From contig NZ_JAQQXP010000001.1 of assembly GCF_028595265.1 (NCBI RefSeq), positions 2,852,001 through 2,916,000 of the forward strand: a stretch of 64,000 nt of DNA, read 5' to 3'. Shown here piece after piece: positions 45,716 to 55,724 of this stretch. The notes beneath the pieces are model-generated. The model ran no database searches. It saw only the letters and a program-made list of their open reading frames with translations, and was not told the origin of the DNA. Each line of letters opens with the position of its first letter. Position 1 is the first letter of the stretch. The DNA is from Alteromonas gilva (GTDB lineage: Bacteria > Pseudomonadota > Gammaproteobacteria > Enterobacterales > Alteromonadaceae). The position numbers and the translations under genes were made by a program.

Positions 45716-47266
45716 TTATTCGCTGTCTTGCTGCGTCTGCGGCTTCATATGCGGGAATAAGATAACGTCTTTAATGGTCGGGCTATCGGTAAACAGCATG
45801 GTCAGGCGATCGATACCGATACCCTCACCGGCTGTAGGCGGTAAGCCAAACTCCAGGGCCCGAATGTAGTCTTCGTCAAAGTGCATGGCTTCGTCGTCGC
45901 CGGCATCTTTTTCTTCAACTTGCTTACTAAAGCGTTCAGCCTGATCTTCGGGATCGTTAAGCTCACTGAAGCCATTGGCTAGTTCGCGTCCGCCAACAAA
46001 AAACTCAAAGCGATCGGTAATGAACGGGTTATTATCATTACGGCGCGCCAATGGTGACACTTCCCACGGATATTCGGTAATAAACGTAGGCTGCTCAAGC
46101 TGTTCTTCGGCGGTGGCTTCAAATATTTCGCACAAGTACTTGCCCGCGCCCCAGATACCGTCCACTTCCGGCTCTTTAATGTGTAACTGCTTGGCCATGG
46201 CTTTGAGTTCAGGCAAATGCGCTTCCGGATCGCGTATCGCGGCTTCATTGGCTTCTGGCCAGTATTTTAAGATGGCCTCGCCCATGCTCAGTCGCTCAAA
46301 GGGCTTGCCAAAATCATAGTGCTTTTCGGCAATCACATTACCGTCGGTATCACGTACGGTATTAACCAGTTTGGTAGTACCCAGAATATCGTCAGCCAGC
46401 GAACGCAGCATGTCTTCAGTCAGGTTCATCAGATCGTTATAGTCTGCATAAGCCTGATAAAACTCCAGCATGGTAAATTCCGGGTTATGGCGCGTTGACA
46501 GGCCTTCATTGCGGAAGTTACGGTTGATTTCGAACACGCGTTCAAAGCCCCCTACCACTAACCGCTTGAGGTATAACTCAGGCGCAATCCGTAAATACAT
46601 ATCGATGTCTAACGAATTGTGATGGGTGACGAAAGGTTTGGCTGTCGCGCCGCCCGGGATAACCTGCAACATGGGGGTTTCCACTTCGATATAATCGCGG
46701 GTGGTTAAGAAGTTACGGATACCGTTTACAATTTTGCTGCGAACCACAAAGGTTTCGCGGGTTTTCTCACTGGTGATGAGATCCACATAGCGCTGACGGT
46801 ACTTGGTTTCCTGATCGGTCAGACCATGGAACTTCTCTGGCAGTGGACGCAGTGACTTGGTGAGCAATTCATAGCTGGCCATATTGACATACAAGTCGCC
46901 CTTGCCGGATTTATGCAGCGCGCCAGCCACACCAATAATATCGCCAATATCCAGTGACCCATAACGGGCTTTAAGATCTTTTTGAACCGTTTTATCGGCA
47001 TACGCCTGAATACGACCGGTCATATCCTGGAGCAGTATAAAGGGGCCACGCTTGGCCATCACCCGCCCGGCAACGCTAACCTGGTTGTCTTGCTCAACCA
47101 GTGTTTCTTTGTCCAGCTCAGCGTATTTGTCTTGCAGTTCTTGTGCGTAATTCTCGCGACGAAAACTGTTAGGAAAGCCGTTAGCGCGACATTGTTCGCG
47201 AATAGCGCTGAGTTTAGCGCGACGCTCGGCAATCAATTTGTTTTCGTCGAGTTGTTGTTCGCTCAT
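45716..47266 (-). CDS. lysS: Lysyl-tRNA synthetase (class II)
   Basis: Charges tRNA-Lys. The protein is 516 aa. An N-terminal OB-fold anticodon-binding domain covers about 60-150. Class II motifs follow: motif 2 FRNEGLSTRHNPEFTMLEFY near 265 and motif 3 GEGIGIDRLTMLF near 480. It lies 26 nt downstream of prfB, the same prfB-lysS order as in E. coli. Confidence 0.98.
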   Translation of the reverse strand: MSEQQLDENKLIAERRAKLSAIREQCRANGFPNSFRRENYAQELQDKYAELDKETLVEQDNQVSVAGRVMAKRGPFILLQDMTGRIQAYADKTVQKDLKARYGSLDIGDIIGVAGALHKSGKGDLYVNMASYELLTKSLRPLPEKFHGLTDQETKYRQRYVDLITSEKTRETFVVRSKIVNGIRNFLTTRDYIEVETPMLQVIPGGATAKPFVTHHNSLDIDMYLRIAPELYLKRLVVGGFERVFEINRNFRNEGLSTRHNPEFTMLEFYQAYADYNDLMNLTEDMLRSLADDILGTTKLVNTVRDTDGNVIAEKHYDFGKPFERLSMGEAILKYWPEANEAAIRDPEAHLPELKAMAKQLHIKEPEVDGIWGAGKYLCEIFEATAEEQLEQPTFITEYPWEVSPLARRNDNNPFITDRFEFFVGGRELANGFSELNDPEDQAERFSKQVEEKDAGDDEAMHFDEDYIRALEFGLPPTAGEGIGIDRLTMLFTDSPTIKDVILFPHMKPQTQQDSE

Positions 47267-47292
47267 AGTTTATTCACTTAATTTTTGAGTTA

Positions 47293-48391
47293 CTACAGGC
47301 CCGATTTCAGGCTGGCTTCTATAAATTTATCTAAATCGCCGTCTAAAACGGCCTGGGTATTACGGTTTTCTACGCCAGTGCGTAAATCTTTAATCCGCGA
47401 GTCATCCAACACGTAAGAGCGGATCTGACTGCCCCAGCCGATATCAGACTTGTTGTCTTCCAACGCTTGCTTTTCGGCATTTTGTTTTTGTAATTCAAAT
47501 TCAAACAACTTCGCTTTTAACTGCTTCATTGCCTGATCTTTGTTTTTATGTTGCGAACGGTCGTTCTGGCACTGCACCACAATGTTGGTCGGTAAATGGG
47601 TAATTCGCACTGCCGAGTCTGTCCGGTTAACATGCTGACCACCCGCACCTGATGCCCGGTAGGTATCAATGCGTAAATCCGACGGATTAATATCGATTTC
47701 GATGTCGTCGTCTATTTCAGGGTAGGCAAACGCCGACGCAAAAGAAGTATGTCGGCGATTCCCTGAGTCAAACGGCGATTTACGTACCAGTCGGTGAACA
47801 CCGGTTTCGGTGCGCAGCCAGCCAAACGCATATTCGCCACTAAACCGAATCGTTGCGCTCTTAATCCCCGCTACATCCCCGTCTGATACCTCGATGAGCT
47901 CGGTTTTAAAGCCGTGCAGTTCACCCCAGCGCAAGTACATACGCAGCAGCATATTGGCCCAGTCCTGGGCTTCGGTTCCGCCAGAGCCTGACTGGATATC
48001 CAAATAGCAGTCATTGGCATCGTTGGCACCGGAGAACATACGGCGAAACTCGAGCTTCTCAAGCTGCGAAATCAGCTCATTTAGTTCTTTTCGGGTTTCG
48101 TCAAAGGTTTCTTCATCTTCAGCCTCAACGGCTAATTCTAATAGCCCTTCAACGTCATCAGCACCCTGCTCAAGGTTAACGATGGTTTCAACCACCTGCT
48201 CCAAGGCAACCTTTTCTTTGCCTAACGCTTGCGCCTTCTCCGGATCATTCCACACGTCGGGGCTTTCAAGCTCGCGGTTAACTTCTTCTAATCGCTCTGA
48301 CTTTGCATCAAAGTCAAAGATACCCCCGAAGCGCCGCAGTGCGCTCACGAATATCCTGAATGCCATTTTGAACAGGGTTTACTTCAAACAT
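47293..48391 (-). CDS. prfB: Peptide chain release factor 2, programmed +1 frameshift
   Basis: RF2 ends translation at UGA and UAA. Translation starts at 48391 and reads 25 codons to an in-frame TGA at 48316-48314. A +1 shift at CTT-T moves it into the frame that runs from GAC at 48315 to 47293, giving 25+340 = 365 aa, the E. coli length. The GGGGGTATCTTTGAC context, with an internal Shine-Dalgarno-like G run, is the classical autoregulatory shift site. The tripeptide SPF (RKSPFDSG) and the GGQ loop (SGAGGQHVN) are present. It is followed by lysS. Confidence 0.97.
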
Positions 48392-48430
48392 ACCAACCTT
48401 TTAATTTGTTTGTTTTTTCGGATGCGCGAT

Positions 48431-48472
48431 AGTACCGAATTTCGGCTGCTTTTAACAGCCGTTTTCGGTACT
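48431..48472. repeat. Long two-tier hairpin upstream of prfB
   Basis: The outer arms AGTACCGAA (48431-48439) and TTCGGTACT (48464-48472) enclose the inner arms CGGCTG (48443-48448) and CAGCCG (48456-48461). It lies 40 nt upstream of the prfB start and 19 nt after the FMN reductase stop. There is no T run on the minus strand, so it is not an ordinary terminator for the reductase gene. It may be an mRNA structure or a processing site. Confidence 0.6.
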
Positions 48473-48490
48473 GTGACTGGTTAAGGACGC

Positions 48491-49069
48491 TTACCCGGCG
48501 TTGAGTTTCTGCGCCATGCTGACCAGCTGTTTGGTCAGGTTGGTAAGTTGCTTGCGGGCCGTCTCATCGGTCAGTTTGCCGTTGTCATCGAACTTGTCAG
48601 CGGCATTGGCCACCGATACCTGCAAGGGGATTACCACACTCATGATGTTCTGCAAAAGCATGCGCAGCACTGCCAGTACACGCATACCGCCAAGGCCGCC
48701 GGGCGACGCCGCCATCAAGCCAATCACTTTATCCTTGTAGGCCGCCAGCATGGGCTCATCATCGCTGGTCTTACGCGACGCCCAGTCGATGGCATTTTTT
48801 AATAGTGCCGGATAACTGCTGTTATACTCCGGGCTGGCAATTAAAAACGCATCATGATCAATGAGTAATTGTTTAAAGGCCTGGGCGCGTTCGGGCATGC
48901 CATATTCACTTTCTTCGTCTTCATTAAAAATGGGCATCGCATAATCAGCCAGGCTGATTACCGTAACCTCTGCACCGGCCGCTTTTGCCGCTTCTGCGGC
49001 ATTTTCGACTAACGCCTGATTATATGAGCCATTACGTGTGCTACCTGAAAAAGCGAGTACTTTTACCAT
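48491..49069 (-). CDS. NADPH-dependent FMN reductase-like flavoprotein
   Basis: 192 aa from the ATG at 49069, which follows AGGAA. An in-frame ATG 16 codons upstream has no such site. The flavodoxin-like fold is marked by the phosphate-binding loop FSGSTRNGSYNQAL at residues 6-19 and SPEYNSSYPALLKNAIDW near 80. These enzymes reduce FMN, quinones or azo compounds, and the physiological substrate is unknown. It stands alone between argS and prfB. Confidence 0.9.
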   Translation of the reverse strand: MVKVLAFSGSTRNGSYNQALVENAAEAAKAAGAEVTVISLADYAMPIFNEDEESEYGMPERAQAFKQLLIDHDAFLIASPEYNSSYPALLKNAIDWASRKTSDDEPMLAAYKDKVIGLMAASPGGLGGMRVLAVLRMLLQNIMSVVIPLQVSVANAADKFDDNGKLTDETARKQLTNLTKQLVSMAQKLNAG

Positions 49070-49130
49070 GGTTCCATTCCTTTTTGTATGAGTCTGATGA
49101 TTATACGCACAGACCACTCAAACCGTGCAC

Positions 49131-50864
49131 TTACATTTTATCCAGCGTTTCAATACCTAATAATTCAAGACCCAGCTTCAGCTCTCTGGCAACCAGTGCG
49201 GCTAATGCCAGGCGACTGGCACGGGTGGCTGCCGGCACGTCACTTTTTAATATCGGGCACGCTTCATAAAAACTCATAAAGTGACTCGCCAGATCGTACA
49301 GATAGCTACATAACACATGCGGCGTTGCATCACGGGCCACCACATTTAACTGCTCTTCTAACTGCAGTAACTGTACAGCCAGCGCATGTTCCTGCTCGTG
49401 TTCGATACTGATGTTAGCCTGCAGCGCCGTCGGCGCGACTTCGGCCTTCCGAAACAAGCTTTGGATGCGGGTGTACGCATATTGCAGGTAAGGCGCGGTA
49501 TTGCCCTCAAAACTTAACATGGTGTCCCAGTTAAACACATAGTCGGTAGTGCGGTTCTTACTTAAGTCGGCATACTTTACTGCGCCAATGCCCACCTTGC
49601 GGGCAACCTCTTTCAGCTCGTCGGCGTCTAAACCGGTGTCTCTGGCAGCCAGTAACCGGGCCGCGCGCTCTACCGCCTCATCGAGCAACTCTACCAGCTT
49701 CACCGTGCCGCCACTGCGGGTCTTAAAGGGTTTGCCGTCGCTGCCTAGCATCATACCAAAAGGGCAATGCTCGTAGGTTTGCTCCGCTTTCATAAAGCCC
49801 GCTTTACGGCCAACAATTTCAGTTTGTTTAAAATGCAAGGCCTGGCGGGCGTCGGTTAAAATGAGCGTGCGGTCTGCATTGAGTGTACCGCTGCGGTAAC
49901 GCATAGCCGCTAAGTCAGTGGTAGCATATAAGTATCCACCTCCTGATTTTTGCACTATGTATACGGCAGGGTTACCTTCTTTGTCGGCCAGTTCGGGAAT
50001 AAAGGCAACCTGTGCGCCTTGGTCTTCCACCACGATGCCTTTTTCTTTCAGCTCGGCGACAACCGGCGCTAAATCGTTGTTGTAAGCCGACTCACCCATA
50101 ATGTCGGCGCGGGTGAGGCTGACATTTAATTTTTTGTACACTTCTTCGCTGTGTGAAATAGACACATCAATAAACAAATGCCACAACTCGGCGCACTGCT
50201 GATCGCCGCTTTGCAGTCTGACCACATACTCACGGGCCCGATCGGCAAAGCCGTCTTCTTCATCAAAGCGAATTTTCGCTTCGCGGTAAAAGTCTTCTAA
50301 GTCAGACAGGGCTGTCTCGGCTACCTGGTTTTTATTAAGCTTGTCGCTTAAATGCGCCAGTAGCATGCCAAACTGGGTACCCCAGTCACCCATGTGATTC
50401 TGGCGAATAACCTTGTGGCCCAAAAACTCCAGCAGTTTTACCACGGCGTCGCCAATAATCGTGGTACGCAGGTGGCCAACGTGCATTTCTTTGGCCAGGT
50501 TGGGCGAGGAATAATCAACCACCACCGTTTGCGGAGTCTGCTGCGCAACACCTGCGCGCGTATCCTGCAAAGCCTGTTGGCAGGCAGATGCCAGCCATTC
50601 ATCGGCCAAATGGATGTTAATAAAGCCAGGGCCGGCGATGTCCAGTTTGCTGGCAATATCATCGAGTTTTACATGCTCAAGTACCTGCGCGGCGATGTCA
50701 CGCGGCTTTTGCTTTAGTTGCTTGGCCAGCGCCATGGCGCCGTTAAACTGATATTCACCAAATTCAGGACGACCACTGCGCGCGATGGGCACCGGTGCAT
50801 CGGTAATTCCCATGTCGGCCAGAGCCTGCGAGAAACGAGAGATTAATAAGGCGTGAATATTCAT
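49131..50864 (-). CDS. argS: Arginyl-tRNA synthetase
   Basis: Charges tRNA-Arg. The protein is 577 aa, class I. The HIGH motif is HVGH in AKEMHVGHLRTTIIGDAVVK near residue 130. As in many ArgRS the canonical KMSKS lysine motif is degenerate. The C-terminal anticodon-binding domain includes FNWDTMLSFEGNTAPYLQYA near 430. It starts 8 nt after prfC and probably shares its transcript. Confidence 0.98.
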   Translation of the reverse strand: MNIHALLISRFSQALADMGITDAPVPIARSGRPEFGEYQFNGAMALAKQLKQKPRDIAAQVLEHVKLDDIASKLDIAGPGFINIHLADEWLASACQQALQDTRAGVAQQTPQTVVVDYSSPNLAKEMHVGHLRTTIIGDAVVKLLEFLGHKVIRQNHMGDWGTQFGMLLAHLSDKLNKNQVAETALSDLEDFYREAKIRFDEEDGFADRAREYVVRLQSGDQQCAELWHLFIDVSISHSEEVYKKLNVSLTRADIMGESAYNNDLAPVVAELKEKGIVVEDQGAQVAFIPELADKEGNPAVYIVQKSGGGYLYATTDLAAMRYRSGTLNADRTLILTDARQALHFKQTEIVGRKAGFMKAEQTYEHCPFGMMLGSDGKPFKTRSGGTVKLVELLDEAVERAARLLAARDTGLDADELKEVARKVGIGAVKYADLSKNRTTDYVFNWDTMLSFEGNTAPYLQYAYTRIQSLFRKAEVAPTALQANISIEHEQEHALAVQLLQLEEQLNVVARDATPHVLCSYLYDLASHFMSFYEACPILKSDVPAATRASRLALAALVARELKLGLELLGIETLDKM

Positions 50865-50872
50865 AGCTGTGT

Positions 50873-52456
50873 TTAGTGCTCGCGTGTGGTGTTAAATTCA
50901 ATATCGGGGTAACGCTCCTGAGCTAACTGGAGGTTTACCATGGTGGGCGCTACGTAGGTGAGATTGTCACCGCCATCGAGTGCCAGGTTCTGCTCTGCTT
51001 TGCGGCGAAATTCATCGAGTTTTCGCTCGCTGTCTGAGTACACCCAACGCGCCGTTGCCACGTTAACGTGCTCATACAGGGCATCAACGTTATATTCTGC
51101 TTTTAAGCGGGCGACCACCACATCAAACTGCAGCACCCCGACCGCACCAACAATCAGATCGTTGTTCGCCAGTGGCCTGAATACCTGCACGGCGCCCTCT
51201 TCTGACAGCTGAATAAGGCCTTTCTGCAGTTGCTTTTGACGCAACGGATCACGCAGTCGAATGCGCTTAAACAGCTCTGGTGCAAAGTTTGGAATACCGG
51301 TAAAGCGATAATCATCGCCCGACGAAAAAGTATCGCCAATACGAATAGAACCATGGTTATGCAGGCCGATAATATCGCCCGCGTAGGCTTCTTCGAGTAA
51401 TGAGCGATCGCCGGCTAAGAATGTCAGCGCATCGGAAATACGCACATCCTTACCAATGCGGGTATGGCGCATTTTCATGCCCTTTTCATACTTGCCCGAA
51501 ACAATACGACAAAAGGCGATACGGTCACGGTGTTTAGGATCCATGTTGGCCTGGATTTTAAACACAAAGCCACTGAACTTAGCGTCAGTCGAATCGATCT
51601 CACCCTTGTCGGTGGCTCGCCCCTGCGGCTGTGGAGCCCAGGCAACCAAACCATCCAGCATGTGATCAACACCAAAGTTACCCAGTGCTGTACCAAAGAA
51701 TACGGGGGTAATTTCACCGGCTAAAAACAATTCCTGATCAAACTCATTGGAGGCACCCATGACGAGTTCCAGCTCATCACGAAATTCAGCCGCCAGGCCA
51801 TCACCTACTGCAGCGTCAACCTCAGGATTGTTCAACCCTTTAATGATTCTCACATCCTGAATAGTGTGGCCCTGCCCCGACTGATACAGCATAACCTCGT
51901 CGCGATGTATGTGATACACCCCTTTAAACTGCTTACCGCAACCAATTGGCCAGGTGACCGGCGCACAGGCAATATTCAGTTCCGTTTCAACTTCATCAAG
52001 CAGCTCCATGGGGTCGCGGATATCGCGGTCGAGCTTGTTCATAAACGTTATGATTGGCGTATCACGTAAGCGCGTGACTTCCATCAGTTTGCGGGTACGA
52101 TCCTCAACACCTTTTGCGGCGTCGATTACCATCAGGCAGGAGTCTACTGCCGTCAGGGTACGATAAGTATCTTCAGAGAAATCTTCGTGTCCTGGTGTAT
52201 CGAGCAGGTTGATCAGATGATCCGAATAAGGAAACTGCATCACCGACGTCGTTACCGAGATCCCCCGCTCTTTTTCCATGTCCATCCAATCGGACTTCGC
52301 ATGCTGCCCTGACTTTTTACCTTTTACGGTGCCGGCAGTTTGCAAAGCGTGTCCGTACAGGAGCACTTTTTCGGTGATTGTGGTTTTACCGGCATCGGGG
52401 TGCGAGATAATCGCAAACGTGCGCCGACGCTTAATTTCTTCTAACAGCTGGGTCAT
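50873..52456 (-). CDS. prfC: Peptide chain release factor 3
   Basis: GTPase that recycles RF1 and RF2 from the ribosome. The protein is 527 aa. G motifs are visible: G1 SHPDAGKTT (residues 18-26), G3 DTPGHEDF near 88-95 and G4 NKLDRD near 142. It lies in a minus-strand translation cluster upstream of argS. In E. coli prfC is near holD-rimI, and the same neighbourhood is kept here without yjjG. Confidence 0.98.
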   Translation of the reverse strand: MTQLLEEIKRRRTFAIISHPDAGKTTITEKVLLYGHALQTAGTVKGKKSGQHAKSDWMDMEKERGISVTTSVMQFPYSDHLINLLDTPGHEDFSEDTYRTLTAVDSCLMVIDAAKGVEDRTRKLMEVTRLRDTPIITFMNKLDRDIRDPMELLDEVETELNIACAPVTWPIGCGKQFKGVYHIHRDEVMLYQSGQGHTIQDVRIIKGLNNPEVDAAVGDGLAAEFRDELELVMGASNEFDQELFLAGEITPVFFGTALGNFGVDHMLDGLVAWAPQPQGRATDKGEIDSTDAKFSGFVFKIQANMDPKHRDRIAFCRIVSGKYEKGMKMRHTRIGKDVRISDALTFLAGDRSLLEEAYAGDIIGLHNHGSIRIGDTFSSGDDYRFTGIPNFAPELFKRIRLRDPLRQKQLQKGLIQLSEEGAVQVFRPLANNDLIVGAVGVLQFDVVVARLKAEYNVDALYEHVNVATARWVYSDSERKLDEFRRKAEQNLALDGGDNLTYVAPTMVNLQLAQERYPDIEFNTTREH

Positions 52457-52701
52457 TCAATAAACCTGATTTTAATTCGGGAGTGCTGGCACTGGACGTA
52501 TCGCTGTTCGTAGCGATAGTCTCGCAATGGCCAGGCCTTGTCATGTCGCGGGATTATACGGACTTTTACATTTTATTGGTAGTCAAGCTACATGAGAATC
52601 AAATAGCCCGACAACGCTGGCATGCAGGCGAAGCAGTGTGGTAAGCGCGTCGGCTGAAAAACCATTGCAAACTATTGCAAACTGTCGCCCATAATACGCT
52701 G

Positions 52702-53178
52702 TTAAAGCTGCAAAGACATCATTAATGCGTCTTCCCTGCCCCCGGCAATGGGATAGTAATTTTTGCGCCGCTCAAGCAGGGCAAAACCGGCCTTTGTATA
52801 CACATGAATAGCAGCCTGATTAGACTCGCGAACTTCTAAAAAACAAACCCTGTGCTGCTGATGACGACAATGACAGAGCACATGCTGCAATAGCTGTTTA
52901 CCCACGCCCTGGCCCTGATATTCAGGTGCTATGGCAATATCCATTACTGTTACTTCATCGAGTACAATCAGCAAAATGGCATAGCCTAATATGACATCAT
53001 CACTTATTACCAGCCAGCATTCATATGGCGAAGTTGTACAATCAGTAAAAGTTGATTTGCTCCACGGTACCACTTGTACAGCGCAGTGAATAGGATAACA
53101 AACCGCCAGTGACTCAGGACTGGCCAGTTCAAACTTCAGCGGCGTGGAGGCTACCTTTGTTGACACAATGCCTTCCAC
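52702..53178 (-). CDS. rimI: Ribosomal protein S18 alanine N-acetyltransferase
   Basis: Acetylates the N terminus of ribosomal protein S18. The protein is 158 aa with a GNAT fold. The acetyl-CoA loop APEYQGQGVGKQLLQHVL is near residue 84, LEVRESNQAAIHVYTKAGF near 115, and the C-terminal RRKNYYPIAGGREDALMM is characteristic of RimI. The start overlaps holD by 28 nt. A later GTG (codon 5) is an alternative start. The holD-rimI pair matches E. coli. Confidence 0.93.
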   Translation of the reverse strand: MEGIVSTKVASTPLKFELASPESLAVCYPIHCAVQVVPWSKSTFTDCTTSPYECWLVISDDVILGYAILLIVLDEVTVMDIAIAPEYQGQGVGKQLLQHVLCHCRHQQHRVCFLEVRESNQAAIHVYTKAGFALLERRKNYYPIAGGREDALMMSLQL

Positions 53179-53615
53179 AGCTGTTTTTTATGCTCGGCAG
53201 ACAGTTTATCCGGTGTTGCAGGTAAGCGGATGTGCGTTGCATTAACGCTTACATCCCCGCCAATCATAACCGGTAAGGATACGTTTGCAGCCGTTAGCTG
53301 CAGGGCCTGCAATACATCATCGGCAAACGCCGGATACTGTTGTGCTGATAAGGGTTGCAAGTCAGGTTGGGCGTCAGCCTTGTCAGGCGGTGCCGGTTTA
53401 GCTGACATATTGTCTTTAATTTTTTGCAAATGGCTGCGCGCATCAGATTGCGATGCTTTGGCTGGGGCTTGCACAGGTGATGACGATGCAGCATCCGGGC
53501 GCTGTCGTTGCCCCTTGGTGGCTGTGCTGACCGCGGCTTTATCCTGCGGTTGCCACACCGGAATGTGCATTTCCTGCAATGCTGCAATTTGATAATCGGA
53601 TAATTCTGCTGTCAT
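53151..53615 (-). CDS. holD: DNA polymerase III psi subunit (HolD)
   Basis: Clamp-loader accessory subunit that links the chi subunit to the gamma complex. The protein is 154 aa. The N terminus LSDYQIAALQEMHIPVW resembles the conserved psi start that binds the clamp loader, and FADDVLQAL near residue 95 and a Trp-containing C-terminal helix also fit. The middle (about 25-80) is a Lys/Ala/Gln/Pro-rich linker, long for psi. The family is poorly conserved, so the position directly before rimI, as in E. coli, weighs heavily in this call. Confidence 0.8.
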   Translation of the reverse strand: MTAELSDYQIAALQEMHIPVWQPQDKAAVSTATKGQRQRPDAASSSPVQAPAKASQSDARSHLQKIKDNMSAKPAPPDKADAQPDLQPLSAQQYPAFADDVLQALQLTAANVSLPVMIGGDVSVNATHIRLPATPDKLSAEHKKQLWKALCQQR

Positions 53616-53795
53616 GAATTAATTGGTCCTGCGCAGTTTTAGGGAGTTCGCCCTGCACCGCAGTTTATCAAACGAAAGGGGAAAATGGCAGGCAGAGGTG
53701 TCTACTTTCACTTTACAGATAGCGGCCCCCGCCAGTCCAAAACCTGAGTCGGACCCAAGATTAACATAAACTAAATAAAGGCCCCGATCATTCTC

Positions 53796-55385
53796 TTATT
53801 GCGGCCGGTGCTTATTAAGTTCTTGTAGCATTGGCTGCAACTGAGATTCATACTTTTTCCACCGTTCAATGGATTTTGTATAAACAGGCTGCCTCACTTG
53901 TACTGAGCTGGCAGTGCTAACCGGCGTTGATTGCTGGTGAAATTGCAAACAACTGTCTTCCCAATCTAATCCCAGGTAGGTAATAATTTTACGTGCATTG
54001 GGCTCAAAATTCATTGCAAGTTCTTCGTAATGAACTTCCAGATATTGTTCACCAAAGCGCGTACGCCAGGTTTCCATCATATGGAGGTACCTGGCGTGAT
54101 GCCTGGCCATCTCCAGTTGATCATACGAATAGGGATAGGCATGGGTAAACAGCTGTTTAAATCCAGATAAACAGGTGTCCATTGGATCTCTGCGCAGATG
54201 AACAATTTTTGCCTTCGGTAGCGCTTTGAGAATAAGTGGCAGGAAAAGAAAGTTACTGGGCAGTTTATCAACAAAATGTGGCGTATTCCCCCTCACCTTT
54301 TTGACACTATTCATATACGCTTCGCCTAACAGACGGGGGGCGCATTTAGTTGCTCGGATTGCTAACTGTGGCGAGAGCTCAGCTTCACCAACGGTGTCAG
54401 AAAGCTGACTGATACAGTAAATTAAGTTCTTTAATTCACCTGCTGAACTTATCTGTGAATGGGCGCTAATGATGTGTTCTACCAGCGATGTGCCAGAACG
54501 CGGCTCGCCAATAACAAAAATTGGCGCCTCGTCCTCGTGACCATCGGCCCCATTTTGCAACCACTCTTCGGTGCAGGTAGCCATCAAATGTTCGTACATT
54601 TGCTGTTCTAAAGCTTCATCGTATTGGATAGATGCCCGCTTTGCAGCGGCACCTGCTGAAAATGACTGAAACGCTTCACTCCATTGCTCTAAGTCCTCAT
54701 GCTCTTTACCACAAGCATAATGGAAATGCGCCAGATCGCCCGGTCCGAAGCGGAAAGACTGCATTACCGATTTCATTTGCGTGATGTGTTTCTGATCCTG
54801 CGCTTTTTTGAGACCTGAAAGCAACCAGTGTGCAGTTGCAAAGGCCGGTTGCAGTTTCACAATAGATGATAAAATTGTTTCAGCTTCGTCTATTTTTCCA
54901 AGGTACATAAGACACGTGGCCTGATTAAGTAAAAACCCAATATTGTTTGGCTGCTGCTGTGTCGCTTTTTGATACCATTTAAGTGCGTCTTCATAGCGAG
55001 TCAGTGCGGAATTTACTAATCCCACCATTTGTTTTAGATTCGGACTGCCATCATCATATTTAATCGCCTTGTTAAGGGCGTCTTCCGCCGCCGAAAACTC
55101 GCCAAAAGCGGCTTTCAACTCGGCAATATGTGCCCAACAAGCGCAATTTTTTGGGTCATACCTGAGCACATTGCAAAACGCATTGAGGGCCTCTTTGCGA
55201 TTATTTAACGCATTTTCAACCAATCCTGATAAGAAGTTCGCCTGCGTCGAATCGGCATTAATCGACAGTGCTTGGTCTACAGCCTGTTTTGCACTTTGAA
55301 ATTGCCCAGTGTTAAGCGAGTGAAGTCCTTGTTGTAACAGGCGCTGAAATTGCTGCAGTGTTGCTATGTCATTGCTTTTATTCAA
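53796..55385 (-). CDS. TPR-repeat sulfotransferase family protein
   Basis: 529 aa. Residues about 10-230 form TPR-like helical repeats (for example GLHSLNTGQFQSAKQAVDQA and NPNLKQ-type pairs). The C-terminal half is a sulfotransferase-like domain with the PAPS 5'-phosphosulfate loop IGEPRSGTSLVEHII near residue 290 and the 3'-phosphate region IVHLRRDPMDTCLSGFKQ near 395. TPR-sulfotransferases of this shape are frequent in marine proteobacteria, and their acceptors are mostly unknown. It is monocistronic. Confidence 0.88.
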   Translation of the reverse strand: MNKSNDIATLQQFQRLLQQGLHSLNTGQFQSAKQAVDQALSINADSTQANFLSGLVENALNNRKEALNAFCNVLRYDPKNCACWAHIAELKAAFGEFSAAEDALNKAIKYDDGSPNLKQMVGLVNSALTRYEDALKWYQKATQQQPNNIGFLLNQATCLMYLGKIDEAETILSSIVKLQPAFATAHWLLSGLKKAQDQKHITQMKSVMQSFRFGPGDLAHFHYACGKEHEDLEQWSEAFQSFSAGAAAKRASIQYDEALEQQMYEHLMATCTEEWLQNGADGHEDEAPIFVIGEPRSGTSLVEHIISAHSQISSAGELKNLIYCISQLSDTVGEAELSPQLAIRATKCAPRLLGEAYMNSVKKVRGNTPHFVDKLPSNFLFLPLILKALPKAKIVHLRRDPMDTCLSGFKQLFTHAYPYSYDQLEMARHHARYLHMMETWRTRFGEQYLEVHYEELAMNFEPNARKIITYLGLDWEDSCLQFHQQSTPVSTASSVQVRQPVYTKSIERWKKYESQLQPMLQELNKHRPQ

Positions 55386-55724
55386 GCGTATGTCCTTTTG
55401 CGTATGCTAATTAGTAGTGAGCTTACTATTCGTGAACTGATAATTACAGAGGATTTGTCTCAACGAGTATTAAAAGCGAAAACCGGCATACGTAACAATG
55501 ATACGGCTGGTGCAGAGAGCAAAAGGCTAAGCAGAAAGCCCGGATTTCAGTCCTGAATTCACAGTTTAAAACAGCACGTTCAGACGCAGATCCGCAGCAA
55601 ACAAAAAATAAACAGAGGCTACCCTGGTCGTTTGACATTTAACGCTGGGATAGTGGGCGCTAAGATTGCGCGCGGATTGTTTACAGAGAGGTTTTACCAT
55701 TTTGACGCGCTAGCCACAAGAAGT
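55386..55724. other. Intergenic region, no gene recognised
   Basis: About 340 nt between the sulfotransferase start and the tRNA-Trp 3' end. A frame of 60-70 codons is open on each strand but has neither ribosome site nor recognisable product. A short repeat TAGTA/TACTA lies near 55410-55426. Confidence 0.45.
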
